DNA of 64,000 nucleotides. It comes from Asanoa ferruginea (GTDB taxonomy: Bacteria > Actinomycetota > Actinomycetes > Mycobacteriales > Micromonosporaceae). Where the stretch lies: the NCBI RefSeq assembly GCF_003387075.1, contig NZ_QUMQ01000001.1, forward strand, positions 5,456,001 to 5,520,000, read 5' to 3'. Positions 49,779 to 58,715 of the stretch are shown in pieces. The notes beneath the pieces are model-generated. The model did not search any database. It was given only the letters and a program-made list of their open reading frames with translations, and had not been told where the DNA came from. Numbering within the stretch: position 1 is the first letter of the stretch; each line of letters starts with the position of its first letter. Made by a program: the position numbers and the translations under genes.

Positions 49779-50564
49779 CTAGCCGGGGTGTCGGCCCAGC
49801 GCCCGCCCCAGCCGGTCGACAACGACGTCGCGGATCGCGAGGTTGGTTCCCGCGTCGACCGGCGTGGTGGTGTTCCAGTGGTGGGTCTGCTCCGGCACCG
49901 GCACTATGCGCACGTCGGCGCCGCGGTCGCGCAACACGGCCGCGAACGCCTGCGACTGGTCGGGCGGCACGACCGGGTCCCGCTCGCCGTAGACCAGCGT
50001 CCAGGTCACCGCGGCGGCCCGATCGGTGGTGGCGGCGAGCGCGGTCGGTGACGCGGCCGCGTAGATGGCGGGAGCGTCCTGCGGGCTCGCGCCGATCAGA
50101 CCGTCGACCGCGTTGGGGCCGCCGCGGGCCACCGACGCGTCGTGCTGGGCGCGCAGGTCATAGACCCCGTTCACGAGTACGGCGGCCGCGACGCCGCTGT
50201 CGGCGCTGAGCACGGCCGTGGCGCTCAGGTGTGCGCCGGCGGAGGTCGCCAGCACACCGATCCGATCGCCGTCGACGCCGAGTTCCCGCCCGTGTGAGCG
50301 GACGAACCGGAACGCGCCGGCGACGTCGTCGAGGGCGGCCGGCCACGACGGCGCTCCGGGCGCGGCCAGCGTGTAGTCGATCGACAGGGTCGCGAAGCCC
50401 GCCCCGCCGAGGGCGGTCGCCCAGCCGGCGTAGTCGGTGCGGGAACCGAGCCGCCACCCTCCACCATGGACCAGCACCACGACCGGGGCACCGGGTTCGG
50501 GGTGCAGGACCAGCTCCGCGGGCACGGAGCGGCCGCCCGCGCCCGGGAACTGGAGGGTGGTCAC
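49779..50564 (-). CDS. Alpha/beta hydrolase (HGGGW carboxylesterase / kynurenine-formamidase-like)
   Basis: 261 residues from GTG 50564, overlapping the permease stop. LVHGGGW (33-37) forms the oxyanion hole, S108 in ATSAGAH is the nucleophile, and the Asp (YGERDPVVP) and His (EQTHHW) are near the C-terminus. Related to BD-FAE/arylformamidase-like esterases. It is the first enzyme gene after the transporter, so it may hydrolyse the imported aromatic ester or amide. Confidence 0.82.
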   Translation of the reverse strand: MTTLQFPGAGGRSVPAELVLHPEPGAPVVVLVHGGGWRLGSRTDYAGWATALGGAGFATLSIDYTLAAPGAPSWPAALDDVAGAFRFVRSHGRELGVDGDRIGVLATSAGAHLSATAVLSADSGVAAAVLVNGVYDLRAQHDASVARGGPNAVDGLIGASPQDAPAIYAAASPTALAATTDRAAAVTWTLVYGERDPVVPPDQSQAFAAVLRDRGADVRIVPVPEQTHHWNTTTPVDAGTNLAIRDVVVDRLGRALGRHPG

Positions 50565-51424
50565 CTCTCCACCCCGCGCCGCCACGGGATCAGCAGGCGC
50601 TCGAGCAGGTCGATGACGAGGAAGCTGAGCCAGCCGAGCAGGGCGGTGACGACCAGGCCGGCATACATCGAGTCGATGTCGAAGACCTGCCAGGAGTTGA
50701 GGATCATCCGGCCGAGGCCGGTGTCGGAGCTGGTGAACTCGGCGGCGACGTCGATGACCAGCGCGATGCCCCACGAGGTGCGCAGCGAGGCGAAGATGAC
50801 CGGCAGCGCGCCGGGGATCGCGATGGTGCGCAGGTAGCGGAAGCCGCGCACGTCGAGGGTCCGCGCCACGTCCTGGAAGATCATCGGGATGTTGCTGACC
50901 CCGGCCACGGTGTTCATCAGCACGACGTAGAACACCGAGATGGCCACCACCAGGTAGATGCTGGTGTCGCCGGTTCCGAAGATCAGCAGCAGAACGGGGA
51001 GCAGGGCGATCTTCGGCACCGGGTAGGTGGCCGCGACGATCGGGTTGACCACGGCCCGCACGATCCACGACCGGGCCGACGCGACGCCGATGAGCGCGCC
51101 CGCGACCGCACCGATCACGAAGCCGACCAGCGCCCGCTGCCCGGTGGCGCCGATCGCCGTCCAGAGCGCCCCGTCGCCGGCCATCTTCCACAGTGTCCGG
51201 ACGATGGCCGTCGGCGCGGAGAAGAAGCGCTGGTCCAGCGCGCCGCTTTCCACGAGCACCTGCCACAGGGCCAGGAGCACGAACGGCATGACCAGGTTGA
51301 CGTACTGGGTGCGGCGGTAGCGGCGCGCGACCAGCCTCAGGTCCAGCGGCTTGGCGGGGTAGGCGACCTCGCGCAGCCCAGATCCCTCGGAGGGCGGTGC
51401 CGGTGCCGCGTTGACCCGGGTCAT
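50561..51424 (-). CDS. ABC transporter permease (SsuC/TauC family)
   Basis: 287 residues; ATG 51424 overlaps the ATPase stop. About six membrane segments. The permease motif has the spacing typical of nitrate/sulfonate/taurine importers (DVARTLDVRGFRYLRTIAIPGALPVIFASLRTSWGIA). Related systems import aromatic acids such as phthalates and aromatic sulfonates, consistent with the Rieske oxygenase beside it. Confidence 0.87.
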   Translation of the reverse strand: MTRVNAAPAPPSEGSGLREVAYPAKPLDLRLVARRYRRTQYVNLVMPFVLLALWQVLVESGALDQRFFSAPTAIVRTLWKMAGDGALWTAIGATGQRALVGFVIGAVAGALIGVASARSWIVRAVVNPIVAATYPVPKIALLPVLLLIFGTGDTSIYLVVAISVFYVVLMNTVAGVSNIPMIFQDVARTLDVRGFRYLRTIAIPGALPVIFASLRTSWGIALVIDVAAEFTSSDTGLGRMILNSWQVFDIDSMYAGLVVTALLGWLSFLVIDLLERLLIPWRRGVER

Positions 51425-52230
51425 GCGTCGCTCCCCTGCTTGGCGCTGTCGTGGCCGTCGCCGACGAGCGCGTCGTGCAGCTCGGCGGCGAGTTCCGCGA
51501 AGGCCGGGTCCCGGCCCAGGTCGAAGGCATTGCGCGGGCGACCGAACGGCACCTCGCGGGAGAGCACGATCCGCCCGGGTCGCGAGCTCAGCACCAGCAC
51601 CCGGTCGGCGAGCACGATCGCCTCCTGGATCGAGTGGGTGACGAACACGATCGTCTTGCGGGTCTGCTCCCAGATCCGGATCAGGTCCTGCTGGAGGGCG
51701 AGCCGGGTCTGCTCGTCGAGCAGACCGAACGGCTCGTCCATGAACAGGATCTCGGAGCCGACGGCCAGCGCCCGGGCCACCGCGACCCGCTGCTTCATGC
51801 CGCCGGAGAGCTCGTGCGGGTAGGCGTCGGCGAACGCGGACAGGCCCACCATCTCCAGCAGGCGGTCGACCTCCCGGCGCTGTTCGGCCCGGCCGACACC
51901 GACGGCCCACATGCCGTACGCGATGTTGCGGCGCACGGACATCCACGGGAAGGCCGACGGCTCCTGGAAGACCGTCGCGGAGGGCGGCCTTCCCGAGCCG
52001 GTGTCCGCGGCCCGCACGACGAGCTGGCCCTCGGTGTGCTCCTCGAGCCGGGCGAGGACCCGCAGCAGCGTCGTCTTGCCGCCGCCGGAGGCACCCAGGA
52101 TCGCGACGAACTCACCGTGCCCGACCCGCAGGTCGATGCCCGCGAACGCCTTGACCTCGCGCCGGCCCACGGCGAAGGACTTGCCGAGGCCGGTGCCCTC
52201 GATGGCGTACCCGCTCGTCGTGCGTGCCAC
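51421..52230 (-). CDS. ABC transporter ATPase (SsuB/TauB family)
   Basis: 269 residues from GTG 52230, behind GCGGAGGCTG. Walker A GASGGGKTT (46-54), Q-loop FQEPSAFPWM, signature LSGGM (141-145), Walker B ILFMDEP, H-loop VTHSIQEA. It energises the permease at 50561 with the binding lipoprotein at 52233. Confidence 0.92.
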   Translation of the reverse strand: MARTTSGYAIEGTGLGKSFAVGRREVKAFAGIDLRVGHGEFVAILGASGGGKTTLLRVLARLEEHTEGQLVVRAADTGSGRPPSATVFQEPSAFPWMSVRRNIAYGMWAVGVGRAEQRREVDRLLEMVGLSAFADAYPHELSGGMKQRVAVARALAVGSEILFMDEPFGLLDEQTRLALQQDLIRIWEQTRKTIVFVTHSIQEAIVLADRVLVLSSRPGRIVLSREVPFGRPRNAFDLGRDPAFAELAAELHDALVGDGHDSAKQGSDA

Positions 52231-52232
52231 CG

Positions 52233-53336
52233 TCAGCCTCCGCTGGCCGCGCCGGTCGAGGCGCCGAGCGCACGCTGCGCCGCCTCACCGAACGAGGTGT
52301 CGATGTATTTCTTGTAGTCGACGTTGGGTGCGGTGACGAGGCCGAGCTCCTTGAAGGCGCCCAGGAACATGTCGATCGACGCCGTGTCGACGTCGGCCGA
52401 GCCGCCGGTGACGTAGTAGCCCTTGAGCGCGTCGGCGCTCTTGACCGTCTGCACGTGTGCCATCAGGCCTTTGGCGACGTCTTGCAGCGCGGTCGGGTCC
52501 TTGTCGCCGAACGCCTTGTTGACCATGTTCGACGCCTTGAGGTAGGCCATCATGAACCGGCTGGCGGTATCGGTCTTGCCGCTGAACTGCGGCGAGTAGA
52601 GGACGCCGGCGATCTGGTGCTCGGTGTTGCCGGCCATCTCGTAGTTGGTGGCGAACTTCTTGCCGGTGCCCTGGCCGAGGACGGCGCCGGTCAGCGGGTC
52701 GACCAGGAAGGCGCCGTCGATGGCGCCGCTGGCCAGCGCCGCGACCTGGTTCGGCAGCGACAGCACCTGCACGTTGACCGACTTGTCGTCGATACCGTTC
52801 TTCTTGAGCATCATGTGCAGGTAGGCCTGGGCGCCCAGGCCCTGACCGTTGACGGCCAGCTTCTTGCCGGCCAGCCCGGCCGCGTCGCCCGGCGCGAGGC
52901 CCGACTTCGTGCTGACGTAGAGACCGCTGGTGGTCTTGGCGTCGACGCTGCCGGCACTGGCGACCAGCTTGACGTCGATGCCTCGGCCGAACGCGTTGAA
53001 CAGGCCGGCGGTGTATTGCCCCCAGCCGACGTCGAGCTGCCCGCTGGCGATGGCCGGGATCATGTCGGCGCCGGACTGGAAGGTCTGGAAGTCGACGGTG
53101 ATGCCCTGGTCCTTGAAGTAGCCGAGGGTGTCGGCGACGAAGAAGGGCGCGTCGGCGACCAGGCCGAGGACGCCGACCTTGACGGTGGTAGTGGAGGTGG
53201 GTGCCTTGGTCAGGTCGAGCGTGGCGGTGTCGGCGGAGGAGCCACCGCCGGAGTCGGATCCGTTGCCGCAGGCGGTCGCGAGCAGAACCGTCGCCACCGC
53301 CGCGGCACATATCTTCAGTGCGTTCTTCGCTCTCAT
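52233..53336 (-). CDS. ABC transporter substrate-binding lipoprotein (SsuA/TauA/NMT1 family)
   Basis: 367 residues from ATG 53336 (AAAGGTCG upstream). Lipobox ATAC near residue 23. The body (KVGVLGLVADAPFFVADTLGYFKDQGITVDFQTFQSGADMIPAIASGQLDVG) is the NMT1/ssuA-like type-2 binding fold. Proteins of this kind bind small anionic compounds such as sulfonates, thiamine precursors and aromatic carboxylates. It ends just before the ATPase start. Confidence 0.88.
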   Translation of the reverse strand: MRAKNALKICAAAVATVLLATACGNGSDSGGGSSADTATLDLTKAPTSTTTVKVGVLGLVADAPFFVADTLGYFKDQGITVDFQTFQSGADMIPAIASGQLDVGWGQYTAGLFNAFGRGIDVKLVASAGSVDAKTTSGLYVSTKSGLAPGDAAGLAGKKLAVNGQGLGAQAYLHMMLKKNGIDDKSVNVQVLSLPNQVAALASGAIDGAFLVDPLTGAVLGQGTGKKFATNYEMAGNTEHQIAGVLYSPQFSGKTDTASRFMMAYLKASNMVNKAFGDKDPTALQDVAKGLMAHVQTVKSADALKGYYVTGGSADVDTASIDMFLGAFKELGLVTAPNVDYKKYIDTSFGEAAQRALGASTGAASGG

Positions 53337-53371
53337 CGAACGACCTTTGCTGTCAGGGGTGGGGGAGCGCG

Positions 53372-54496
53372 TTAGTCGTTGTGCGGGACCTCGTTGCGTC
53401 CGGTCAGCGGGCGGGCTTGGCCGGAACGGAGGTCGGGAACGCCGGCACCGCGGGGCTCCAGCGACTCGATCTTGCGGGTCCAGATGTGCCGCAGCTTGAT
53501 CACGACGCGGTCGGAGCGGCCCAGCCGCTCGTTGGTGCGGTCGGCCACGCGGCCCTGCCCGACCATCGCGGTGTAGTCCTCTTCGGTCACGCTCTCGGGG
53601 CCGCGCTCGGCGTTCATCAGCTCGTGGTGGGAGTTCTCCGACCAGCCTCGGCCGGCGCCCTTGATGAAGCCCGGCACCTGTTCGACGAGGTGCTTGGGGA
53701 TCACCGTGTTGCTGATCATGAGGGTGTTCTCGTCGTCGATCGGGACGAACCAGATGTAGTGGTTGAACTGGTGGTCCTCGCCGGAGACCAGGTAGATGGT
53801 GATCCGGGAGAGGTTGGGGAAGAAGTAGTGCGTGACCCGCACGTCCTTGACCCCGTCGTGGTTGACCCGGGTGGCGGTGATCTCGAGGCCCTCGTCGGTC
53901 TCGATGCCGTCGACCTCGGGTACGCCGTTCCAGTGCGGCTCGCTCTTGCTGTGCACGAACGCGGTGTGCACCGGGTCGACACCGTTCTCGAGCGCCTGGA
54001 AGTAGTTCATCGGCCACACGCCCGGCGGACGGATGCTGGAGACCAGGTGGTTGCCGGGATCGTCGAACTGCGGGAAGCTCCACATCGGAGGCGGAACGTC
54101 CTCGTCGCCGAAATAGCCGAAGATCAGGCCGGCATAGTCGACCGCCCGGTAGTGCGGAATCTTGATCTTCTTGGCGAACGCCTCGTTCTCCGCGGGCATC
54201 TCGATGCACTGGCCACCGCCGTCATACTTCCAGCCGTGGTAGAAGCAGCGGATGTTGTCCTCTTCGACCCAGCCGGTGTGCAGCCAGGTGTAGCGGTGTG
54301 CGCAGCGAGAGCCGACGATATAAGGCTTCCCGCTCCGTCCACGATAGAGGGTGAACTCCTCACCCAGGATGCGCAGCGGTCGGGCCTTGCCAGGCTCGAG
54401 ATCCGCGGACACGCCGATCGGGTGCCACGACTGCCGGAGCACCTGGCCGGCTGGGGTGCCGGGACCCACGCTCGTCACTGGAACCGAATAGACCAT
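53372..54496 (-). CDS. Rieske non-heme iron oxygenase, large subunit
   Basis: 374 residues from ATG 54496. The Rieske 2Fe-2S site is C65-x-H67 and C84-x2-H87 (SRCAHRYTW, CFYHGW). The mononuclear iron site has D174, H177 and H182 in NGVDPVHTAFVH. Its length and C-terminus resemble the phthalate 4,5-dioxygenase / vanillate O-demethylase group of single-component oxygenases. These take electrons from a FMN/2Fe-2S reductase; one is encoded at 58715. First gene of the leftward operon with the importer and hydrolases. The substrate is unknown. Confidence 0.9.
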   Translation of the reverse strand: MVYSVPVTSVGPGTPAGQVLRQSWHPIGVSADLEPGKARPLRILGEEFTLYRGRSGKPYIVGSRCAHRYTWLHTGWVEEDNIRCFYHGWKYDGGGQCIEMPAENEAFAKKIKIPHYRAVDYAGLIFGYFGDEDVPPPMWSFPQFDDPGNHLVSSIRPPGVWPMNYFQALENGVDPVHTAFVHSKSEPHWNGVPEVDGIETDEGLEITATRVNHDGVKDVRVTHYFFPNLSRITIYLVSGEDHQFNHYIWFVPIDDENTLMISNTVIPKHLVEQVPGFIKGAGRGWSENSHHELMNAERGPESVTEEDYTAMVGQGRVADRTNERLGRSDRVVIKLRHIWTRKIESLEPRGAGVPDLRSGQARPLTGRNEVPHND

Positions 54497-54549
54497 CGCT
54501 TATCTCCTTGACCGATGTCGCCGTGTTCCGCCTGCGGCTAGGTTGCTCA

Positions 54550-54579
54550 CGCTAAGGAGCGACCCGGTGATCGGTCAAG
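54550..54579 (-). promoter_or_regulatory. Promoter of the Rieske operon
   Basis: Read leftward: TTGACC (54579-54574), 18 bases, TAGCGT (54555-54550). Confidence 0.45.
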
Positions 54580-54585
54580 AGATTG

Positions 54586-54631
54586 TCAACATTCCAGTTG
54601 ACGTTTGGGTTACCTAAATCGTTGGCTATTG
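54586..54631. promoter_or_regulatory. Candidate operators upstream of the Rieske promoter
   Basis: GTCAAC-ATTCCA-GTTGAC (54586-54603) is a perfect 6-bp-arm inverted repeat. AATCGTTGGCTATT (54618-54631) matches the site at 48000 in the galB/gntR region. Confidence 0.45.
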
Positions 54632-54641
54632 ATGTCCGGAG

Positions 54642-55433
54642 TCAGGGTGATACCTCCTCCTGGCGGAGCCGCCGGATGATCTCGTTGCGGGCGGCGAAAA
54701 TCATCGGGGCGAACTCGTCGCCGGCCTCCTGTGTGGGCATCCGGGTCGTCGGCACCGCCACCGCGATGGCCGCCAGCGGCGCCCCGATGAGGTCCGGCAC
54801 CGCCATGCCGACCGCGCTGATGCCCGACTCGCCCTCGCCGACGTTGAGCGCGTGCCCCGCGGCCCGCACCCGGTCGAGCTCGGCGAGCAGCTCGTCCCAG
54901 TTGCCGATGCTGCTGGCGGTGCGGACCTCCAGGCGCCGGTCGGGGTAGCGGCGCTCGAGCTCGGCCTCGGACAGCGCCGCCAGGATGGCCTTGCCGCCGG
55001 CCGTGCAGTGCGCCGGGAGCACGACCCCGGTGCGGCTGCCGACCCGCACCGACCGGGGGCTCTCGACGCAGTCGATGAACCGCACCTGGTTGCCCTCCAG
55101 GAACAGCAGGCTGGCGGTCTCCCGCGTCGAGAGGCTCAGCTCGTGGAGCGCCGGCAGCACGACCCGGCGGATGTCGGTGCGCCCGATCGCGGACAGGGCG
55201 ATCTCGTAGAGCGCCGGCCCGGGCCGGTAGGTGCCGTTGGGCCGATCCTGGGTCACGAAACCCCGGCTCTTGAGCGTCGCCAGCAGCCGGTGAGCCGTCG
55301 AACGGGCCACCCCGAGCTCCTCGGCGGCGCCCGCCACGCGGATCGCGTTGCGCGATCCGACGAGCTGGAGCAGGAGCAGGGCGTTGTCGACCGAGGACAT
55401 GACCGGGTCGGCACCGAGGCGACTGTTCGACAT
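54642..55433 (-). CDS. IclR-family transcriptional regulator
   Basis: 263 residues from ATG 55433; a GTG at 55451 and an ATG at 55400 are alternatives, and none has a strong ribosome site. Winged helix about 15-75 (VAGAAEELGVARSTAHRLLATLKSRGFV); effector domain about 85-255 with ETASLLFLEGNQVRFIDCVESPR and HCTAGGKAILAAL. IclR members commonly activate aromatic catabolic operons in response to the aromatic acid. It diverges from the hydroxylase operon and may also act on the Rieske operon. Confidence 0.88.
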   Translation of the reverse strand: MSNSRLGADPVMSSVDNALLLLQLVGSRNAIRVAGAAEELGVARSTAHRLLATLKSRGFVTQDRPNGTYRPGPALYEIALSAIGRTDIRRVVLPALHELSLSTRETASLLFLEGNQVRFIDCVESPRSVRVGSRTGVVLPAHCTAGGKAILAALSEAELERRYPDRRLEVRTASSIGNWDELLAELDRVRAAGHALNVGEGESGISAVGMAVPDLIGAPLAAIAVAVPTTRMPTQEAGDEFAPMIFAARNEIIRRLRQEEVSP

Positions 55434-55440
55434 GAAGGAA

Positions 55441-55486
55441 TTGTTTACCACAACTCTTCACTTCAGCGGAATACCCCGCTTACATT
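55441..55486 (+). promoter_or_regulatory. Divergent IclR/hydroxylase control region
   Basis: TTGT-TTACC-ACAA (55441-55453) is a small palindrome. TACATT (55481-55486) as -10 ends seven bases before ATG 55494, which would give a leaderless message. Confidence 0.4.
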
Positions 55487-55493
55487 CGGCGCC

Positions 55494-56747
55494 ATGCGAT
55501 CAACCGAGGTCACCCAGTCGTCGCCCATCGTGATCGTCGGTGGGGGACCGGTCGGGATGACCGCGGCCACGGCCCTGTCCGGCGCGGGCCTGCCCGTCGT
55601 CCTGGTCGAGGCCACGCCGACCGTGCAGACCGACTGGCGCGCCTCGACGTTCCACCCGCCGACGCTGGAACTGCTGGCCGAGCTCGGCGTCGCCGACGAG
55701 ATGCGGGCCGAGGGCCTCGCGGTCCCGCGCTACCAGTTCCGCGACCGGACGGACGGCCTGGTCGCCGAGTTCGACTACGGCCTGCTCGCCGGCGAGACCC
55801 CGTTTCCCTACCGGCTCCAGCTCAACCAGCAGCGCCTCGTGCGGATGCTGGCCGACCGGCTCGCCGCCCGCCCGGGCGTGACCGTGCGGTTCGGGGCCCG
55901 CGCGGTGGCATTGCGGCAGGACCGTGCCGGCGTGACCGTGCGCATCGAGAGCGACCAGGGGCCCGAGGAGCTGCACGGCTCGTTCGTCATCGGCGCCGAC
56001 GGCGCCCGCAGCACCGTGCGGGGCCTGCTCGGCGTGCCGTTCGAAGGCTTCACCTACGAGCAGCGCTTCGTCATCGCGAGCACCTCGGCCGAGCTGAGCG
56101 AGCTGCTGCCCGGGATCGCCGACGTCAACTACGTCGCCGACCCCGAAGAATGGATCTTCCTCCTGCGTACGCCGGAATCGTGGCGGGCCGTTTATCCCGT
56201 GCCTGCACAGCAGAGCGTCGAGGAAGCCACCGACCCCGTCTCGATCCAGGCCCACCTTCAGGGCATCGCGGCCAACCCGGCGGGATATCCGATCGACGAC
56301 TTCCAGATCTACAACGTCCACCAGCGGGTCGCGACGACCTTCCGGACCGGGCGGGTCGTGCTCGTCGGCGACGCCGCCCACGTCAACAGCCCACTCGGCG
56401 GCGTCGGCCTCAACAGCGGCATCCACGACGCGGTCGACGTCGCCCGCCGCATCGCCCGCCTCCAGGCCGACCCGGACCCGGCCGCGGACCGCCTCGACGC
56501 CGAGCTCGACGAGTTCGACCGGGTCCGCCGGCAGGTCGCCGTCGAGTACGTCCAGGCGGACACCAAGCGCAACACCGAACGGCTGATGGAACGGGACCCG
56601 GCCCGACGCGCCGCGAACTATGCCGAGCTGCGCGCCACCGCGGCCGACCCCGAGCTGGCCCGGGCCTGGTGCCGCCGGGCGTCGCTGCTGGAGAGCGTCA
56701 ACCGCTTCGGCATCGGCCGCCCACCGACGCCGGTCCCGGCACTCTGA
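55494..56747 (+). CDS. FAD-dependent aromatic hydroxylase (PHBH family)
   Basis: 417 residues from ATG 55494. FAD-binding VIVGGGPVGM (12-22), the IGADGARSTVR motif near 165 and GDAAHVNSPLGGVGLNSG near 290 define class A flavoprotein monooxygenases. These hydroxylate a phenolic acid with NAD(P)H and O2. The following cupin dioxygenase and fumarylacetoacetase-family genes fit 3-hydroxybenzoate 6-hydroxylase or salicylate hydroxylation to gentisate; this assignment is inference. Confidence 0.88.
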   Translation: MRSTEVTQSSPIVIVGGGPVGMTAATALSGAGLPVVLVEATPTVQTDWRASTFHPPTLELLAELGVADEMRAEGLAVPRYQFRDRTDGLVAEFDYGLLAGETPFPYRLQLNQQRLVRMLADRLAARPGVTVRFGARAVALRQDRAGVTVRIESDQGPEELHGSFVIGADGARSTVRGLLGVPFEGFTYEQRFVIASTSAELSELLPGIADVNYVADPEEWIFLLRTPESWRAVYPVPAQQSVEEATDPVSIQAHLQGIAANPAGYPIDDFQIYNVHQRVATTFRTGRVVLVGDAAHVNSPLGGVGLNSGIHDAVDVARRIARLQADPDPAADRLDAELDEFDRVRRQVAVEYVQADTKRNTERLMERDPARRAANYAELRATAADPELARAWCRRASLLESVNRFGIGRPPTPVPAL

Positions 56748-56761
56748 TGGAGAAGGACACC

Positions 56762-57853
56762 ATGACGTACGACTCCGCGCCCACCGACGACGAACTCGAC
56801 GAGTTCTACGCCGACCTCCGCTGGGCGGATCTCTACCCGCTCTGGACGATCACCGACGAGCTGCTGACACCCACTCCGCAGCCGAAGGCCCAGCCGTGGC
56901 TGTGGTCGCACAAGACGCTGCGCGAGCTGGCCGACCGGGCGCTGCGTTTGATCCCGGTCGAGCGGGGCGGCGAGCGGCGGGTGCTGAGCCTGGGCAATCC
57001 GGGGCTCGCCGGCACCCCGTACGCCGCGGGCACGCTCTGGGGTGCGGTCCAGTGCCTGCGCCCGGGCGAGCTCGCGCCCGCGCACCGCCACTCGCCGGGC
57101 GCGATCCGGTTCGTCCTCGAGGGCGACGGCGTCTGGACCACGGTCAACGGCGACGCCTGCGACATGCGCGCCGGCGACCTGGTGCTGACCCCGTCGTGGA
57201 ACTGGCACGAGCACACCGGCGGCGCCGAGTCGGGCATGCTCTGGTTCGACGGCCTCGACCTGCCGATCGTCCAGGCGCTCGACGCGATCTTCTTCGAGCC
57301 CTATCCCGAGCTGCGCCAGCCGGCCCCGGAGATCCATAACGTCTCGCTGACCACCTACGGCGACCGGGAGCGGTTCGTCACCGGCGCCGTCACCGACGCC
57401 CTGCACCCCGGCCATTCGCCGCTGCTGATCTACCCGTGGACCGACACCGACGCCCGGCTCGGCGCAATCGCCGCGCAGAGTGACGAGCCGATGGTCAGCC
57501 TGGAGTACGTGAACCCGCTCAACGGCGCCAGCGTGCTGCCTACATTGAGCTGCGCCATGCACCGCATCCGGCCCGCCGCGCACACCCACCCGGTTCGGCG
57601 TACCGGAAACACGATCTTCGTGGTCTTCGCCGGCAGCGGGTCGAGCGTCGTCGACGGCATCCGCTACGACTGGTCGGCCGGCGACATCTTCGTCGTGCCG
57701 TCGTGGTCGGCCGCCGAACATCGCTCCGACGAAGGTGCCGACCTGTTCGCGCTGTCGGACACGCCCGTGCTGCGGGCCCTGGGCCTGCACCGCGAGCAGC
57801 ACCTCGACGAGCCGCAGCCGGTCACCGGCACCTTCACCCCGCGGGGCGCCTGA
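56762..57853 (+). CDS. Bicupin ring-cleavage dioxygenase, gentisate 1,2-dioxygenase-like
   Basis: 363 residues from ATG 56762, behind GAGAAGGAC; ATG 56747 overlaps that site. The two cupin domains have metal-binding HRHSPGAIRFVLEGDG (about 107-123) with SWNWHEH, and a second barrel with HTHPVRRTGNTIFVVFAG. The N-terminal PLWTITDELLTPTPQPKAQPWLW segment is typical of gentisate and 1-hydroxy-2-naphthoate dioxygenases. It would cleave gentisate or a related acid to a maleylpyruvate-type product. Confidence 0.87.
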   Translation: MTYDSAPTDDELDEFYADLRWADLYPLWTITDELLTPTPQPKAQPWLWSHKTLRELADRALRLIPVERGGERRVLSLGNPGLAGTPYAAGTLWGAVQCLRPGELAPAHRHSPGAIRFVLEGDGVWTTVNGDACDMRAGDLVLTPSWNWHEHTGGAESGMLWFDGLDLPIVQALDAIFFEPYPELRQPAPEIHNVSLTTYGDRERFVTGAVTDALHPGHSPLLIYPWTDTDARLGAIAAQSDEPMVSLEYVNPLNGASVLPTLSCAMHRIRPAAHTHPVRRTGNTIFVVFAGSGSSVVDGIRYDWSAGDIFVVPSWSAAEHRSDEGADLFALSDTPVLRALGLHREQHLDEPQPVTGTFTPRGA

Positions 57854-57854
57854 G

Positions 57855-58715
57855 ATGCGGCTCGCCATCTTCGACGACCACCGCCTCGGCGCGGTCACCG
57901 ACGCCGGCGTCGTCGACGTCACCGCCGCACTGCCCTGGGCGGTCGACCCCGACCCGCTGACCGCGGGCTGGTGGCGGCGGCTGTGCCGGGACTTCGACGC
58001 GGTACACGACGACCTGCGCCAGGCGGCCGCGGACGGTGTCGCCGTCTCCGGGGCCACCCTGCGCGCGCCCGTGCTCAACCCATCGAAGATCGTGGCTTGC
58101 GCGAGCAACTACGCCGCGCACGTGGCCGAGATGCACGACGTGCAGCAGCGCACCCTCGGCCGGGTGGAGAGCTGGATGATGGACTTCGACGTCTTCCTCA
58201 AAGCCCCGTCGTCGGTGATTGGCCCGAATGACGACATCCGCCTCCCGCCCGAGGTGGTCGCCGCCGGCCACGAGATCCACCACGAGTCGGAGCTCGTGAT
58301 CATCATCGGCCAGGGCGGCACCGACATCCCGGAGGACCGGGCGATGGCGCACATCCGCGGCTACACGATCGGGCTCGACATCACCGTCCGCAGCCCCGCC
58401 GACCGGTCGCGGCGCAAGAGCCACGACACGTTCAGCCCGCTCGGCCCCTGGCTGACCACCGCCGACGAGATCACCGACCCGGGCGACCTGGACATCCGCC
58501 TCGCCTGCAACGGTGAGACCCGCCAGGAGGTCAACACGTCCGGACTGCTCACCTCTATACCCCGGATCGTGTCGTACGCCTCCCGCATGATGACCCTGCT
58601 CCCCGGCGACGTGATCTTCACCGGCGCACCGCCCGGCGTCGGCCCGATCCACGCGGGCGACATTCTCGAGACGTCGATCAGCGGTCTCGGCGCGATGCGC
58701 CACCAGGTGCGTTGA
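57855..58715 (+). CDS. Fumarylacetoacetate hydrolase-family enzyme (fumarylpyruvate hydrolase-like)
   Basis: 286 residues from ATG 57855, one base after the previous stop. The metal-binding ExE is in HHESELVI, with KAPSSVIGPNDDIRLP and PGDVIFTGAPPGVGPI typical of the family. In gentisate catabolism it hydrolyses fumaryl- or maleylpyruvate to pyruvate and a C4 acid. No maleylpyruvate isomerase gene is adjacent, so direct hydrolysis is possible. Confidence 0.88.
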   Translation: MRLAIFDDHRLGAVTDAGVVDVTAALPWAVDPDPLTAGWWRRLCRDFDAVHDDLRQAAADGVAVSGATLRAPVLNPSKIVACASNYAAHVAEMHDVQQRTLGRVESWMMDFDVFLKAPSSVIGPNDDIRLPPEVVAAGHEIHHESELVIIIGQGGTDIPEDRAMAHIRGYTIGLDITVRSPADRSRRKSHDTFSPLGPWLTTADEITDPGDLDIRLACNGETRQEVNTSGLLTSIPRIVSYASRMMTLLPGDVIFTGAPPGVGPIHAGDILETSISGLGAMRHQVR

